The notes beneath the pieces were generated by a model, which saw nothing but the letters and a program-made list of their open reading frames with translations, was not told where the DNA came from and did no database searches. A stretch of 64,000 nt of DNA from an uncultured Celeribacter sp. (lineage in GTDB: Bacteria > Pseudomonadota > Alphaproteobacteria > Rhodobacterales > Rhodobacteraceae), in the NCBI RefSeq assembly GCF_963675965.1, contig NZ_OY780935.1:2778501-2842500 (forward strand), given 5' to 3'. Shown here piece after piece: positions 8,318-16,973 of this stretch (within the stretch, counting starts at the first letter, position 1; each line of letters starts with the position of its first letter). The position numbers and the translations under genes were made by a program.

Positions 8318-8367
8318 TCAGGCAGGGCGGTTAGGCCCCGCAGAGTGAAAAATTTTCAGGCTTTCTG

Positions 8368-8390
8368 AAGGCGCCCGGTGGGCGCCTTTT
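8368..8390 (+). terminator. Intrinsic terminator just beyond the transposon terminus
   Basis: Perfect 9-bp stem AAGGCGCCC / GGGCGCCTT followed by TTTT on the plus strand. It has no plus-strand gene of its own; it may have served the gene that was interrupted from behind by the transposon, converging on tetR. Confidence 0.8.
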
Positions 8391-8429
8391 CTGTATCCAT
8401 GCCGCAAGTATCTGCGCCCATGGGTTTGG

Positions 8430-9083
8430 TCATCTGGGGGCGTAAAGCGTGAGGAAGCTGCGAACGCGGCGGGCGATGAAGGTGTCCAGTTCTTTGGCGG
8501 GCGGCGGCGGTTCCATGAGCAGTGCACGGCGCTGCAGGCCGGGCAAGAGCAGGTCGATAAACTCCGTTGCGGCAGAATGGCTGTCGGGGACATGCAATTC
8601 CCCCTTTGCGCCGCGTTGCTCCAGGCAGGCGGCCAGAATTTCGATGGAGCGGCTTGGACCCGCCAGAAACACCTTGCGGGCCAACACCGGGAATTTTTCG
8701 GCTGCACCGATCACCATGCGCATGGCGGCCAGCACTTCGGGGCGCAGCATGGTGGCGATCAACTCATGGGCCACATGACGCAATTCCTGCTCCAGATCAC
8801 CATCTCCGGTTCCGAACTGGCGCAGGGTGTCCTGCATGCGGCCGCATTCGCTGAGCACCAGCGCATCGAACATGGCTTCCTTATTATCGAAATAGACGTA
8901 AAGCGTGCCCTTGGAGACCCCGGCGGTGCGCGCGATGTCTTGCATTGAGGCGCCTTCAAAGCCCTTCTGCATGAAGACCGTGCGGGCGCCATCCAGAATT
9001 TGCTGCCGCTTTGGGGAAGCTGACGCCTCCGTGGCCTGGTCGGCAAAGGGGCTGGTGTCGGTGGGGGCAGGGGCCCGTGTCAT
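8430..9083 (-). CDS. TetR/AcrR-family transcriptional repressor
   Basis: A 217-aa one-component repressor. The N-terminal helix-turn-helix is clear (residues about 25-70: ILDGARTVFMQKGFEGASMQ and AGVSKGTLYVYFDNKEAMF). The C-terminal half is a ligand/dimerisation domain of the AefR-like type, with no recognisable inducer. It is divergent from the emrA-emrB pair, and the 194-bp space between them contains a 37-bp palindrome, so it very likely represses both itself and the pump and is released by a pump substrate. The gene ends about 110 bp from the Tn7-like terminus and appears intact. Confidence 0.9.
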   Translation of the reverse strand: MTRAPAPTDTSPFADQATEASASPKRQQILDGARTVFMQKGFEGASMQDIARTAGVSKGTLYVYFDNKEAMFDALVLSECGRMQDTLRQFGTGDGDLEQELRHVAHELIATMLRPEVLAAMRMVIGAAEKFPVLARKVFLAGPSRSIEILAACLEQRGAKGELHVPDSHSAATEFIDLLLPGLQRRALLMEPPPPAKELDTFIARRVRSFLTLYAPR

Positions 9084-9135
9084 AGATGCCTCCGGGGATC
9101 ACGGTCTTGTGGCCGGAATTCCGGCGTGACCTGTA

Positions 9136-9172
9136 CATTACCGTTGACCGAACCGTTCGGTCAACGGTAATG
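9136..9172. promoter_or_regulatory. 37-bp palindromic operator between tetR and the efflux operon
   Basis: Arms CATTACCGTTGACCGAA (9136-9152) and TTCGGTCAACGGTAATG (9156-9172) are exact reverse complements around CCG. This lies in the divergent promoter region and has the size of a double TetR-family site. Confidence 0.85.
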
Positions 9173-9277
9173 TTTGCGCCTGAACCCGCAGTTGCGGGGC
9201 GGTTTCGTCTGTTGGCGGAACATGACTCCTGCTGTGTGGCTTATCCGATCCTTGAATGAAGTGAAGAGCGCTCCGAA

Positions 9278-10411
9278 ATGTCCTCGACCACAGAAGAAAC
9301 GCCGCCCGCACAGGCGTCGACCTCCGCCTCGGCGGATGGGTTAAAATCCAGCAAGCCCAAAAAGATTTTGGGGATATTCTCGCTGATCCTTCTCCTGGGC
9401 GTCGGCTATGGGGTGTGGCACTGGTTCAGCTATGGCCGCTTTCACGAGGAAACCGACGACGCCTATCTGCAGGCCGATCTGATCACGCTTCTGGCGCGGG
9501 ACACCGGCTATATTTCCGAAATTCTGGTTGCGCCGAACGCCACTGTGGCCAAGGATCAGGTAATCGCGCGCATTGATCCCGAAGACTACAAACTCGCGCT
9601 GGAGAAAGCGAAAAACGATCTGGCCAGTGCCCAAAGTGCTCTGGTCCAGCTCGATGCGCAGATCGGTGCAGGGCAAGCGGCCATTCAACAGGCGCAAGCG
9701 GCCCTGAGTGCGGCCGAGGCCACCAGCGACGGGGCGCAGAAAGCCTATCAACGGGTGCGGTCTTTGCGTGACAGCTCTGTTGGCAATCAGGCCTCTCTGG
9801 ATGCGGCAGAGGCGACGGCCAAATCCGCTGCGGCCAATGTGGCCAGCGCTGAGGCGGCTCTGGCGCAGGCGCAGGCCGCGCTTGCGGTGCTCAAGGCGCA
9901 GAAAGACAGTGCCGAGCTGACGGTTGCCGCAGCCGAGATCAGCGTCAAAGTGGCCAAGCGCGATCTCGATTTCACTGAGCTTCGTGCGCCCTTTGCCGGT
10001 GTTCTGACAGAACGCCAGATCGAGGTTGGTTCTTTTGTCGCTGCGGGCTCGCGGATCGGCACGCTGGTGCCCACGGACGACATCTATGTCGAGGCGAATT
10101 TCAAAGAAACTCAAATTGCCGACATTCGTGAGGGTGCCGAGGTCACGCTGCAGGTGGATGCCTGGGCGAAAGAGGACCTGCATGGCAAAGTCGTGAGCCT
10201 GACGGCCGGTACGGGACAGGTTTTCAGCTTGCTGCCATCGTCGAACGCCACCGGCAACTTTACAAAAGTGGTGCAGCGGGTGCCGGTCCGGATCGAGATT
10301 GATCCGGACGATCGCGCGCGTCTGCCGCTGCGGCCGGGCATGTCGGTGGTGGTCGAAGTCGACACCCGCACCGGCGAAAAGGCGCCGCAGGTCGCGCGGG
10401 TCGGGGACTGA
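9278..10411 (+). CDS. emrA: HlyD/EmrA-family membrane fusion protein
   Basis: The periplasmic adaptor of a tripartite drug efflux pump. The 377-aa protein has a short cytoplasmic N-terminus, one transmembrane helix (about residues 29-48, ILGIFSLILLLGVGYGVWHW), a biotinyl-lipoyl-like motif, a long Ala-rich coiled-coil hairpin (about 105-230) and a C-terminal beta-barrel segment (LRAPFAGVLTERQIEVGSF). The gene is followed after 4 bases by the MFS partner, and both are under the divergent TetR gene. No outer-membrane channel gene is nearby, so a TolC encoded elsewhere is presumably used. Confidence 0.92.
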   Translation: MSSTTEETPPAQASTSASADGLKSSKPKKILGIFSLILLLGVGYGVWHWFSYGRFHEETDDAYLQADLITLLARDTGYISEILVAPNATVAKDQVIARIDPEDYKLALEKAKNDLASAQSALVQLDAQIGAGQAAIQQAQAALSAAEATSDGAQKAYQRVRSLRDSSVGNQASLDAAEATAKSAAANVASAEAALAQAQAALAVLKAQKDSAELTVAAAEISVKVAKRDLDFTELRAPFAGVLTERQIEVGSFVAAGSRIGTLVPTDDIYVEANFKETQIADIREGAEVTLQVDAWAKEDLHGKVVSLTAGTGQVFSLLPSSNATGNFTKVVQRVPVRIEIDPDDRARLPLRPGMSVVVEVDTRTGEKAPQVARVGD

Positions 10412-10415
10412 GCGC

Positions 10416-12002
10416 GTGGCCGAGGCTGTTGTCATCGCGTCCAAGGGCGCGGCGTCCAAGGACGAAGACCATCTCGACCTGCGTCGTCTGTTCACCTTCC
10501 TGCTGATGGTACTGGGGATGTTCATGGCGATTCTGGATATTCAGATCGTTTCAGCATCTTTGGCGGAAATTCAGGCCGGGCTGTCGGCCTCCAGCGATGA
10601 AATCCCCTGGGTTCAGACGTCCTATCTGATCGCCGAGGTGATCATGATCCCGCTGTCGGGCTATCTGTCCCGGATGCTGTCGACGCGCTGGGTGTTTACT
10701 ATTTCCGCTGGCGGCTTCACGGCGATGAGCCTGATGTGCGGCCTGTCGAATTCGCTGGACGAGATGATCGTCTGGCGGGCGCTGCAGGGCTTTGTAGGGG
10801 GGGCGATGATCCCCACCGTCTTTGCCAGCGCTTTCACGATTTTTCCGCGCTCGAAGATGCATATCGTCACCCCGCTGATCGGGCTGGTGGCGACTATGGC
10901 GCCGACCATCGGTCCGACCCTTGGCGGGTATCTGACGGAATATATGAGCTGGCATTGGCTGTTCTTCATCAATGTCGTGCCGGGCGTTATCGTGACCACC
11001 TGTGCCTATCTTCTCATTGACTTCGACAAGCCAGACATGCGCCTGTTGAAGACCTTTGACTGGTGGGGCTTTCTGGGGCTGGCCCTGTTTCTGGGCGCCA
11101 TGGAATTCGTTCTGGAGGAAGGCTCGGGCGAAGACTGGTTCCAGAGCTCTGAAATCGTGCTGATGACCGCGATCATGGTGGCCGGGGGAATGCTGCTGTT
11201 CTGGCGGGTCAATACAGCGGCCGAACCCATCGTGCGCTTTGAGGCTTTCATGGATCGCAATTTCACCATGGGGTCGCTGTTTTCCTTTGGCATGGGGATT
11301 GGGCTCTACGGTCTCGTCTATATCTATCCGGTCTACCTGTCCGGGGTGCGTGGCTATACCTCGCTGCAGATCGGGGAGGCGATGATCGTCAGCGGTGTGG
11401 CTATGTTCCTGACCGCGCCTTTCGCCGGGCGCCTGTCGCAGAAAATGGACCAGCGGGTGATGATGGCCGTGGGGTTTGCCATGTTCGCCTCCAGTTGCTG
11501 GTTGATGACCGGGCTGACCTCAGAATGGGATTATTGGGAAATTTTCCTGCCGCAAATTCTGCGGGGGGTGTCCCTGATGCTGTGCATGGTGCCGGTTTCC
11601 AACATCGCCCTGGGGCTTTTGCCGCCGGAAAAGGTCAAGGATGCCTCGGGCCTGTTCAACCTGACGCGCAACCTTGGCGGCGCCGTCGGGCTTGCGCTGA
11701 TCAATACGGTGCTGACCAACCGTCAGGATTTTCACTATACCCGGATCGCAGAAAGCGTGACCCAAACCAATCTGGGCGCCAATGAAGCTTTCGCGATGCT
11801 GGAACAGGTCTATACGAGCCTTGGTAATCTGGCTTCGACGGCAGCGCTGTCGACGATCACGAACCTAGCGCGGCTGGAGGCCATGGTGATGTCACTGGCC
11901 GATGTGTTCGTGTTGTTGTCTGCGCTGTTCGCGACTCTCTCGCTGTGCCTGATCTTCGTGCAAAAGCCCGAAGCCGGAGCCAGTGGTGGTGGCGGGCACT
12001 GA
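10416..12002 (+). CDS. emrB: DHA2-family MFS drug exporter (EmrB/QacA type)
   Basis: A 528-aa proton-driven exporter with about 14 predicted membrane helices, the inner-membrane partner of the HlyD protein just upstream. Typical features are an early DIQIVSASLAEIQ motif after helix 1 (motif D1-like) and GPTLGGYL in helix 5 (motif C, antiporter signature). The start chosen is GTG 10416, four bases after the emrA stop. Substrates cannot be read from the sequence; detergents, bile-salt-like compounds or dyes are common for the family. Confidence 0.93.
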   Translation: MAEAVVIASKGAASKDEDHLDLRRLFTFLLMVLGMFMAILDIQIVSASLAEIQAGLSASSDEIPWVQTSYLIAEVIMIPLSGYLSRMLSTRWVFTISAGGFTAMSLMCGLSNSLDEMIVWRALQGFVGGAMIPTVFASAFTIFPRSKMHIVTPLIGLVATMAPTIGPTLGGYLTEYMSWHWLFFINVVPGVIVTTCAYLLIDFDKPDMRLLKTFDWWGFLGLALFLGAMEFVLEEGSGEDWFQSSEIVLMTAIMVAGGMLLFWRVNTAAEPIVRFEAFMDRNFTMGSLFSFGMGIGLYGLVYIYPVYLSGVRGYTSLQIGEAMIVSGVAMFLTAPFAGRLSQKMDQRVMMAVGFAMFASSCWLMTGLTSEWDYWEIFLPQILRGVSLMLCMVPVSNIALGLLPPEKVKDASGLFNLTRNLGGAVGLALINTVLTNRQDFHYTRIAESVTQTNLGANEAFAMLEQVYTSLGNLASTAALSTITNLARLEAMVMSLADVFVLLSALFATLSLCLIFVQKPEAGASGGGGH

Positions 12003-12036
12003 ACCGTTGTTCTGAGAAGACGGGTCTAAATGGGGC

Positions 12037-12069
12037 GGGGCGGCGGTCAGGGGAGAGTATCGCCGCCCC
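12037..12069. terminator. GC-rich hairpin between convergent emrB and gabD
   Basis: Perfect 9-bp arms GGGGCGGCG (12037-12045) and CGCCGCCCC (12061-12069) with a 15-nt loop. There is no T-run on either strand, so terminator function is only likely from its position between two converging genes. Confidence 0.45.
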
Positions 12070-12093
12070 GGTCTGTGTCGTTCGCCGGGCCGG

Positions 12094-13548
12094 TTAGCTC
12101 AGGCCGCCGAAGCACAGGTTCTTGATTTCGAGGTAATCGTCGCAGCCGTATTTCGAGCCTTCACGCCCAATGCCGGATTGCTTGACCCCGCCAAAGGGCG
12201 CCATCTCAGAGGAAATGGCACCGGTGTTGATGCCGACCATGCCGCTTTCCAGCGCCTCGCCCACACGCCATGCGCGGTTCAGGTCGCGGGTGTAGAAATA
12301 GGACGCGAGGCCGAATTCGGTCGCATTGGCATAGTCCAAGGCTTCCTCCTCGGTGTCGAATTTGACCAGCGGGGCCAGCGGGCCGAAGGTTTCTTCGCGC
12401 GCCACTTTCATGGTTTGCGTCACTCCGGTCAGCAGGGTGGGTTCAAAAAAGGTCTGTCCCAGATTGGAGCGGTTGCCACCCTTTTTGATCTCGGCGCCTT
12501 TCGATACGGCATCTGCGATATGGTCTTCGACCTTCGCAAGTGCAGCCGTGTTGATCAGCGGGCCGGTGTTGACGCCCTCGGCAAAGCCGTCGCCTAACGT
12601 CAGGCTGTCCAGTGCGGTGGCCAGCTTTTCGGCAAAGGCCTCATAGACGCCGGATTGCACATAGATCCGGTTGGCGCAGACACAGGTCTGTCCGTTGTTG
12701 CGGAATTTGGCGACCATGGCCCCGGCGACCGCGGCATCGACATCGGCGTCGTCGAAGACGATGAAAGGCGCGTTGCCGCCCAGTTCCAGCGAGATCTTCT
12801 TGATCGTGTCCGCCCCCTGACGCATCAGCAATTTTCCAACGCGGGTCGAACCGGTGAAGGTCAGCTTGGCCACCTTGGGGTTGGCACACATCTCTTCCCC
12901 CATGCCAGCGGCGTCCAGGCCCGTCAGCACGTTGAACACACCTGCGGGCACACCGGCGCGTTCGGCCAGCTTGGCCAGCGCCAACGCCGACAGCGGGGTG
13001 AATTCGGACGGGCGGGCCACCATGGTGCAGCCCACGGCGAGCGCCGGTGCCATCTTGCGGGCCAGCATCGCGTTGGGGAAGTTCCACGGGGTGATCGCGC
13101 CGACCACGCCCACGGGTTGCTTGACGATCACCATCCGCTTGTCGTTTTGCGGCCCGGGGATCATGTCGCCGTAGACGCGTTTGGCTTCCTCGGAGAACCA
13201 TTCGACATAGGAGGCGCCATAGAGGATCTCGCCACGGGCTTCGGCCCAGGGTTTGCCCATCTCGGCGGTCAGGATCGTGGCCAGATCGTCGGCATTCTCG
13301 ACCATCAGATCGAATAGTTTGCGCAGCACGGCTGAGCGGGTTTTGACATCCGCACGCGCCCAGTCGCGTTTCGCTGCTGAGGCCGCGTCAATCGCTTGTG
13401 CGACATCCTCGGCGCTCAGGTCAGCGACATGGGCGAGCACCTCTCCGGTGGCGGGGTTTTCCACCGGGAAGGTTGTTTTGCCCTCAACCCAGACGCCATT
13501 CACATAAGCGCGGGTTTCCAGCAGGGACGGGTCTTTCAGATCACGCAT
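12094..13548 (-). CDS. gabD: Succinate-semialdehyde dehydrogenase, NAD(P)-dependent
   Basis: Oxidises succinic semialdehyde from GABA transamination to succinate, feeding the TCA cycle. The 484-aa aldehyde dehydrogenase shows the cofactor motif PWNFP, the general-base motif LELGGNAPFIVF and the catalytic cysteine in NNGQTCVCANR. The usual Lys of the cofactor site (KPSE/KPAE in many relatives) is Arg here (ARPSEFTP). It lies one base after gabT in the same operon. Confidence 0.95.
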   Translation of the reverse strand: MRDLKDPSLLETRAYVNGVWVEGKTTFPVENPATGEVLAHVADLSAEDVAQAIDAASAAKRDWARADVKTRSAVLRKLFDLMVENADDLATILTAEMGKPWAEARGEILYGASYVEWFSEEAKRVYGDMIPGPQNDKRMVIVKQPVGVVGAITPWNFPNAMLARKMAPALAVGCTMVARPSEFTPLSALALAKLAERAGVPAGVFNVLTGLDAAGMGEEMCANPKVAKLTFTGSTRVGKLLMRQGADTIKKISLELGGNAPFIVFDDADVDAAVAGAMVAKFRNNGQTCVCANRIYVQSGVYEAFAEKLATALDSLTLGDGFAEGVNTGPLINTAALAKVEDHIADAVSKGAEIKKGGNRSNLGQTFFEPTLLTGVTQTMKVAREETFGPLAPLVKFDTEEEALDYANATEFGLASYFYTRDLNRAWRVGEALESGMVGINTGAISSEMAPFGGVKQSGIGREGSKYGCDDYLEIKNLCFGGLS

Positions 13549-13549
13549 A

Positions 13550-14836
13550 TTACAGGCCTTTCACGGCTTTGGCAGAGGCTTCGAGCACGTCGAGCGCTTC
13601 GTCGAACAGCGCGTCTTCGATGGTGATCGGTGCAAGGAAGCGGATCACGTTGCCGTAGACGCCGCAGGTCAGCAGCAACAGACCGCGTTCAAGCGCCGCC
13701 AGACGGATGTCATTGGCCATCTCAGGGGCCGGGGTGCCATCTTCGTGGAAGAATTCGACCGCAACCATAAAGCCCGGACCGCGGATGTCGGAGATTTCCG
13801 GCACATAGCTTTTCATCGATTCCAGACGGGATTTAAGCTTGTCACCCAGCAGGTTTGCGCGGGCGCAGAGGTCTTCTTCCTCGATCACGTCGAGCACGGC
13901 ATTGGCTGCGGCAATGGCCAGCGGATTGCCGCCATAGGTGCCGCCCAGACCGCCGGGGGCGGCTGCGTCCATGATTTCGGCGCGACCGACGACGGCGGAA
14001 ATCGGGAAGCCGCCGCCAAGGCTTTTGGCCATGGTGGTCAGGTCCGGGGCTTCGTCATAGGCCTCCATCGCAAAGACCGTGCCGGTGCGGGCAAAGCCGG
14101 TTTGAACCTCATCGGCGACCATGACGATGCCATGTGTGTCGCAGAGGGCGCGGATACGGCTGACGAACTCTTTCGGGGCGGGGTTGAAACCGCCTTCGCC
14201 CTGAATGGGTTCGAACACGATTGCGGCAACGCGGGAGGGTTCCACATCCGCTTTGAACAGCTGTTCGATGGCTTTGAAGCTGTCATCGACGCTGATGCCA
14301 TGGGCGGCGTTCGGGTAGGGCACATGGAACACGTCGGGCATCATCGGGCCGAAGCCGATTTTATAGGGGGCGACCTTGCCGGTCATGGACATGGTCATGA
14401 AGGTCCGGCCATGGAAGCCACCGTTGAAGGTGATCACGGCCTGACGACCGGTGGCGGCGCGGGCCACTTTGACCGCGTTTTCCAGCGCCTCGGCCCCGGT
14501 GGTCACGAACAGGGCCTTCTTGTCGAAATCGCCCGGTGCCAGCGCGTTGAGGCGCTCGGCCAGGCGCACGTAGTTTTCATAGGGCACGACCTGGTGGCAG
14601 GTGTGGGTGAAGGCTTTGAGCTGTTCTTCAACGGCCGCGACGACCTTGGGGTGGCGGTGCCCGGTGTTGAGCACGGCAATGCCCGAGGCGAAGTCGATCA
14701 GACGGTTGCCATCGGCGTCCCAGATTTCGGAATTCTCTGCCTTGACGGCATAGTGATCGGTCATGACCCCCACGCCACGTGCCAGTGCGGCTTTGCGGCG
14801 GGCTTCGATCTCGGTGTTCGCGGTTTTCTTCAGCAT
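13550..14836 (-). CDS. gabT: 4-aminobutyrate aminotransferase
   Basis: PLP-dependent class III aminotransferase converting GABA and 2-oxoglutarate to succinic semialdehyde and glutamate. The 428-aa chain starts at ATG 14836 (MLKKTANTEIEARR), the standard family start; an upstream in-frame start at 15001 would overlap the divergent regulator. Visible motifs are NGGFHGRT, FEPIQGEGGF, VADEVQTGFARTG (the Asp that holds the PLP ring nitrogen) and the PLP lysine in MAKSLGGGFP. It is first in the gabT-gabD operon. Confidence 0.95.
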   Translation of the reverse strand: MLKKTANTEIEARRKAALARGVGVMTDHYAVKAENSEIWDADGNRLIDFASGIAVLNTGHRHPKVVAAVEEQLKAFTHTCHQVVPYENYVRLAERLNALAPGDFDKKALFVTTGAEALENAVKVARAATGRQAVITFNGGFHGRTFMTMSMTGKVAPYKIGFGPMMPDVFHVPYPNAAHGISVDDSFKAIEQLFKADVEPSRVAAIVFEPIQGEGGFNPAPKEFVSRIRALCDTHGIVMVADEVQTGFARTGTVFAMEAYDEAPDLTTMAKSLGGGFPISAVVGRAEIMDAAAPGGLGGTYGGNPLAIAAANAVLDVIEEEDLCARANLLGDKLKSRLESMKSYVPEISDIRGPGFMVAVEFFHEDGTPAPEMANDIRLAALERGLLLLTCGVYGNVIRFLAPITIEDALFDEALDVLEASAKAVKGL

Positions 14837-14951
14837 GATTGATCCTTTCACACCCTCCCGAAGAGGGCCGTGCGTTTGAAAAGCTGAGAGGAAGCCTAAT
14901 CGGTTTGGGATCGTTAAAAAGTCTGTTTCTTTCTGTCTGCAAGTCGTTGTA

Positions 14952-14991
14952 TTTTGTGACGTATGAACAAAGGTTTTGTGAATAATGAACA
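14952..14991. promoter_or_regulatory. Tandem 18-bp direct repeat overlapping the regulator start codon
   Basis: Copies TTTTGTGACGTATGAACA (14952-14969) and TTTTGTGAATAATGAACA (14974-14991) match at 15 of 18 positions with a 22-bp period, two turns of the helix. The second copy covers the ATG of the XRE-cupin gene at 14985. This looks like an autoregulatory operator that may also control the divergent gabT promoter. Confidence 0.6.
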
Positions 14992-15566
14992 CCGCGAACA
15001 CAGTCGGCTCAGCACAGGATGATTTGGCCCTCGGTCATCGTTTGCGGGTGATTCGCGAACGTGCCGGCCTGTCGCAGCGTACATTGGCAAAAAAGGTGGG
15101 GGTTCCTAACTCTACTATTTCGCTGATTGAGGCCGGCAAGATGAACCCTTCGGTCGGGGCTTTGCGCAAGATTTTGGACGGTGTGCCTATCGGTCTGTCG
15201 GAATTTTTCGCGTTTGAACCCGCCCCGGAACGGCAGATTTTCTACGCGGCTGAGGATCTGGTGGAAATCGGCAAGGGCAAGCTGTCGCTGAAACAGGTGG
15301 GCGCAACGCTGTTTGGGCGCGCGATGATGTTGTTGCAGGAAACCTATGCGCCCGGGGCGGACACCGGGCGGGTCATGTATGGCCACGAAGGCGAAGAGGG
15401 TGGCATCGTGATTTCGGGCCGGATTGAGATCACCGTCGGGGAAGAACGCAAGATCCTTGGGCCGGGGGATGCCTATTACTTTGACAGCCGTTTGCCGCAC
15501 CGGTTCCGGCAGGTCGGGCCAGAGCCCTGCGTGCTGTTTTCGGCCTGTACGCCGCCGACCTTCTAA
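14985..15566 (+). CDS. XRE-family regulator with C-terminal cupin (PuuR-like)
   Basis: A 193-aa regulator with an N-terminal XRE helix-turn-helix (residues about 18-72; LSQRTLAKKVGVPNSTISLI) and a C-terminal cupin (about 115-190; GEEGGIVISGRIEI, PGDAYYFDSRLPHRF). PuuR-type proteins of this build control putrescine and GABA breakdown in other bacteria. Divergence from gabT-gabD makes these genes the probable targets. A pair of 18-bp direct repeats overlaps its own start codon, suggesting autoregulation. Confidence 0.88.
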   Translation: MNTANTVGSAQDDLALGHRLRVIRERAGLSQRTLAKKVGVPNSTISLIEAGKMNPSVGALRKILDGVPIGLSEFFAFEPAPERQIFYAAEDLVEIGKGKLSLKQVGATLFGRAMMLLQETYAPGADTGRVMYGHEGEEGGIVISGRIEITVGEERKILGPGDAYYFDSRLPHRFRQVGPEPCVLFSACTPPTF

Positions 15567-15571
15567 CGGGC

Positions 15572-16318
15572 TTATTTTAGAAAAAACGCGACCGACATGG
15601 CCAGACCAATAGTGACGACGATACCGCGTAACAGGTTGGGATTGCGAATGGATTTCGCAAGCCTTGCCCCGATGTAGCCGCCCAGCGCGCAGGCCAGTCC
15701 GACGATCAGCAGACTTGGCCAGTCGATCAGCCCGGCCAGCGTGTAGGTCACGATCGAGACAACGGACAACAGCACGGACAGCAGGTTCTTTAACCCGTTC
15801 ATCTGATGCAGGTCACTCAGCCCGATCAGGCCAAAACTTGCCAGCAACATGATGCCCAAACCGCCGTTGAAATAGCCGCCATAGATCGAAACGGCGACCA
15901 TCACCAGCAGGCCTGTGGATTCAGACAGGGGGCGTCCGGCTTCGGCACGGCGGCGGATTATGCCGGGGCCAAAGACGAAGGCGGCGGTGGCCAATAGCAG
16001 CAGCCATGGTACGACATTTGAAAAGAAGGTTGCCGGGGTGATGAGCAGCAAGAGCGCCCCCAGAAGCCCGCCAGCCACAGAGATGCCCGAGACGCGGATC
16101 AAGAGCCTGCGCGGCACTGTCGAGATGTCGTGGCGAAAGGCCCATGCGCTGCCCAGATAGCCGGGCAGGGCGGCGAAGGTCGCCGTGGCGTTGGCAGAGA
16201 TCGGCGGCACACCGGCCCAGACCAGCGCGGGAAAGGACAGAAAGGTGCCGCCACCGGCAATTGCGTTCAGCGCACCGGCCAACAGACCGGCCAGACCAAG
16301 GACGAGAAGGGTTTCCAT
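15572..16318 (-). CDS. TSUP family (TauE/SafE) membrane permease
   Basis: A 248-aa integral membrane protein with about eight hydrophobic segments in two similar halves. The first half opens with LAGLLAGALNAIAGGGTFLS (the TSUP GG motif region) and the second contains GYFNGGLGIMLL and LACALGGYIGARLA. TSUP proteins move small sulfur or organic anions such as sulfite, sulfoacetate or related compounds; nothing here decides the substrate. It converges on the XRE-cupin gene with only 5 bases between stops. Confidence 0.88.
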   Translation of the reverse strand: METLLVLGLAGLLAGALNAIAGGGTFLSFPALVWAGVPPISANATATFAALPGYLGSAWAFRHDISTVPRRLLIRVSGISVAGGLLGALLLLITPATFFSNVVPWLLLLATAAFVFGPGIIRRRAEAGRPLSESTGLLVMVAVSIYGGYFNGGLGIMLLASFGLIGLSDLHQMNGLKNLLSVLLSVVSIVTYTLAGLIDWPSLLIVGLACALGGYIGARLAKSIRNPNLLRGIVVTIGLAMSVAFFLK

Positions 16319-16328
16319 GGCGTCGGCC

Positions 16329-16973
16329 CTACCGTTGGTCTGCGACAGGCGGATGCAGGATCACGCGTGGATCCGTGGCGCAGAGGTTTTGCACCATGCC
16401 GGCCTCTGCGTTGAAATCATGAGGCACTTGATCCGCGGTCCTTGCGCCAGACAGCGACAGCGACGAAAAGAAATCGAACCCGAACAGGTGAATTTCGGCA
16501 GCGTGTGTGCTCACCAGCCAGTCGATCAGCAGGGCTCCGGTGGTCGGGCGCGATCCCAGGCGGGCGCTTAGGTCGTCAAACTGGGACATAGGGAACAGCG
16601 AAAACCCCGGACGGGTTGCGATCGCGGGGGACAGCCTTTTGCGTTTGTGCGACATCCACAGCACCCGTTTGGGTGACAGGGCTTTCAGGTCCTCGGCTGA
16701 CAGGGCAACCGCCAGACCGAGCCAATCCGTGCGGCTGCCATGGCTGCGAACCGAAGGCTGCGGGGCGCGATTGATGCGGATGACAAGGTCCTGCGCATCA
16801 ATCGTTGCGCCCTGTTCCGTTTCCGTCAGTGCACGGGCATTGCCGACGAGCGCGATGCGTTTTTGCGTAACCTCCGCTCCAAGCTGCGCAAAAGGATCGC
16901 CGAACCGCTCCAGATAACGGTCATCATTGCGCCGGCAGGCCCAGTGAAACCGGAGGCGTTGCAGCGGGGTCAT
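16329..16973 (-). CDS. Glycosyltransferase family 29 (sialyltransferase)-like protein
   Basis: A 214-aa protein with the GT29-type nucleotide-sugar motif RIALVGNARAL followed by ATIDAQDLVIRINRAP. A second conserved part is RPTTGALLIDWL with IHLFGFDFF. Such bacterial proteins are found in capsule and lipopolysaccharide clusters; the sugar transferred is unknown. Its ATG overlaps the stop of the upstream GT4 gene (ATGA), so the two are translated together. Confidence 0.75.
   Translation of the reverse strand: MTPLQRLRFHWACRRNDDRYLERFGDPFAQLGAEVTQKRIALVGNARALTETEQGATIDAQDLVIRINRAPQPSVRSHGSRTDWLGLAVALSAEDLKALSPKRVLWMSHKRKRLSPAIATRPGFSLFPMSQFDDLSARLGSRPTTGALLIDWLVSTHAAEIHLFGFDFFSSLSLSGARTADQVPHDFNAEAGMVQNLCATDPRVILHPPVADQR

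Noticed and set aside
8140..8320. Possible short CRISPR array or guide-RNA region beside tniQ
   Set aside because: The repeats are 22-24 bp with no unique spacers of regular length, two of them abut, and no cas gene is seen; they fit TnsB sites better.
8318..8366. A tRNA or SRP RNA 3' end as attachment site right of the terminus
   Set aside because: No T-arm, acceptor stem or CCA pattern could be found, and the segment does not fold into a known small RNA by eye.
12094..13548. Arg instead of Lys in the cofactor motif of GabD as a functional oddity
   Set aside because: It is a conservative change, and all catalytic motifs are present.
13745..14842. Plus-strand open frame of 365 codons opposite gabT
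   Set aside because: No start signal or domain; gabT on the other strand has a complete set of PLP-enzyme motifs.
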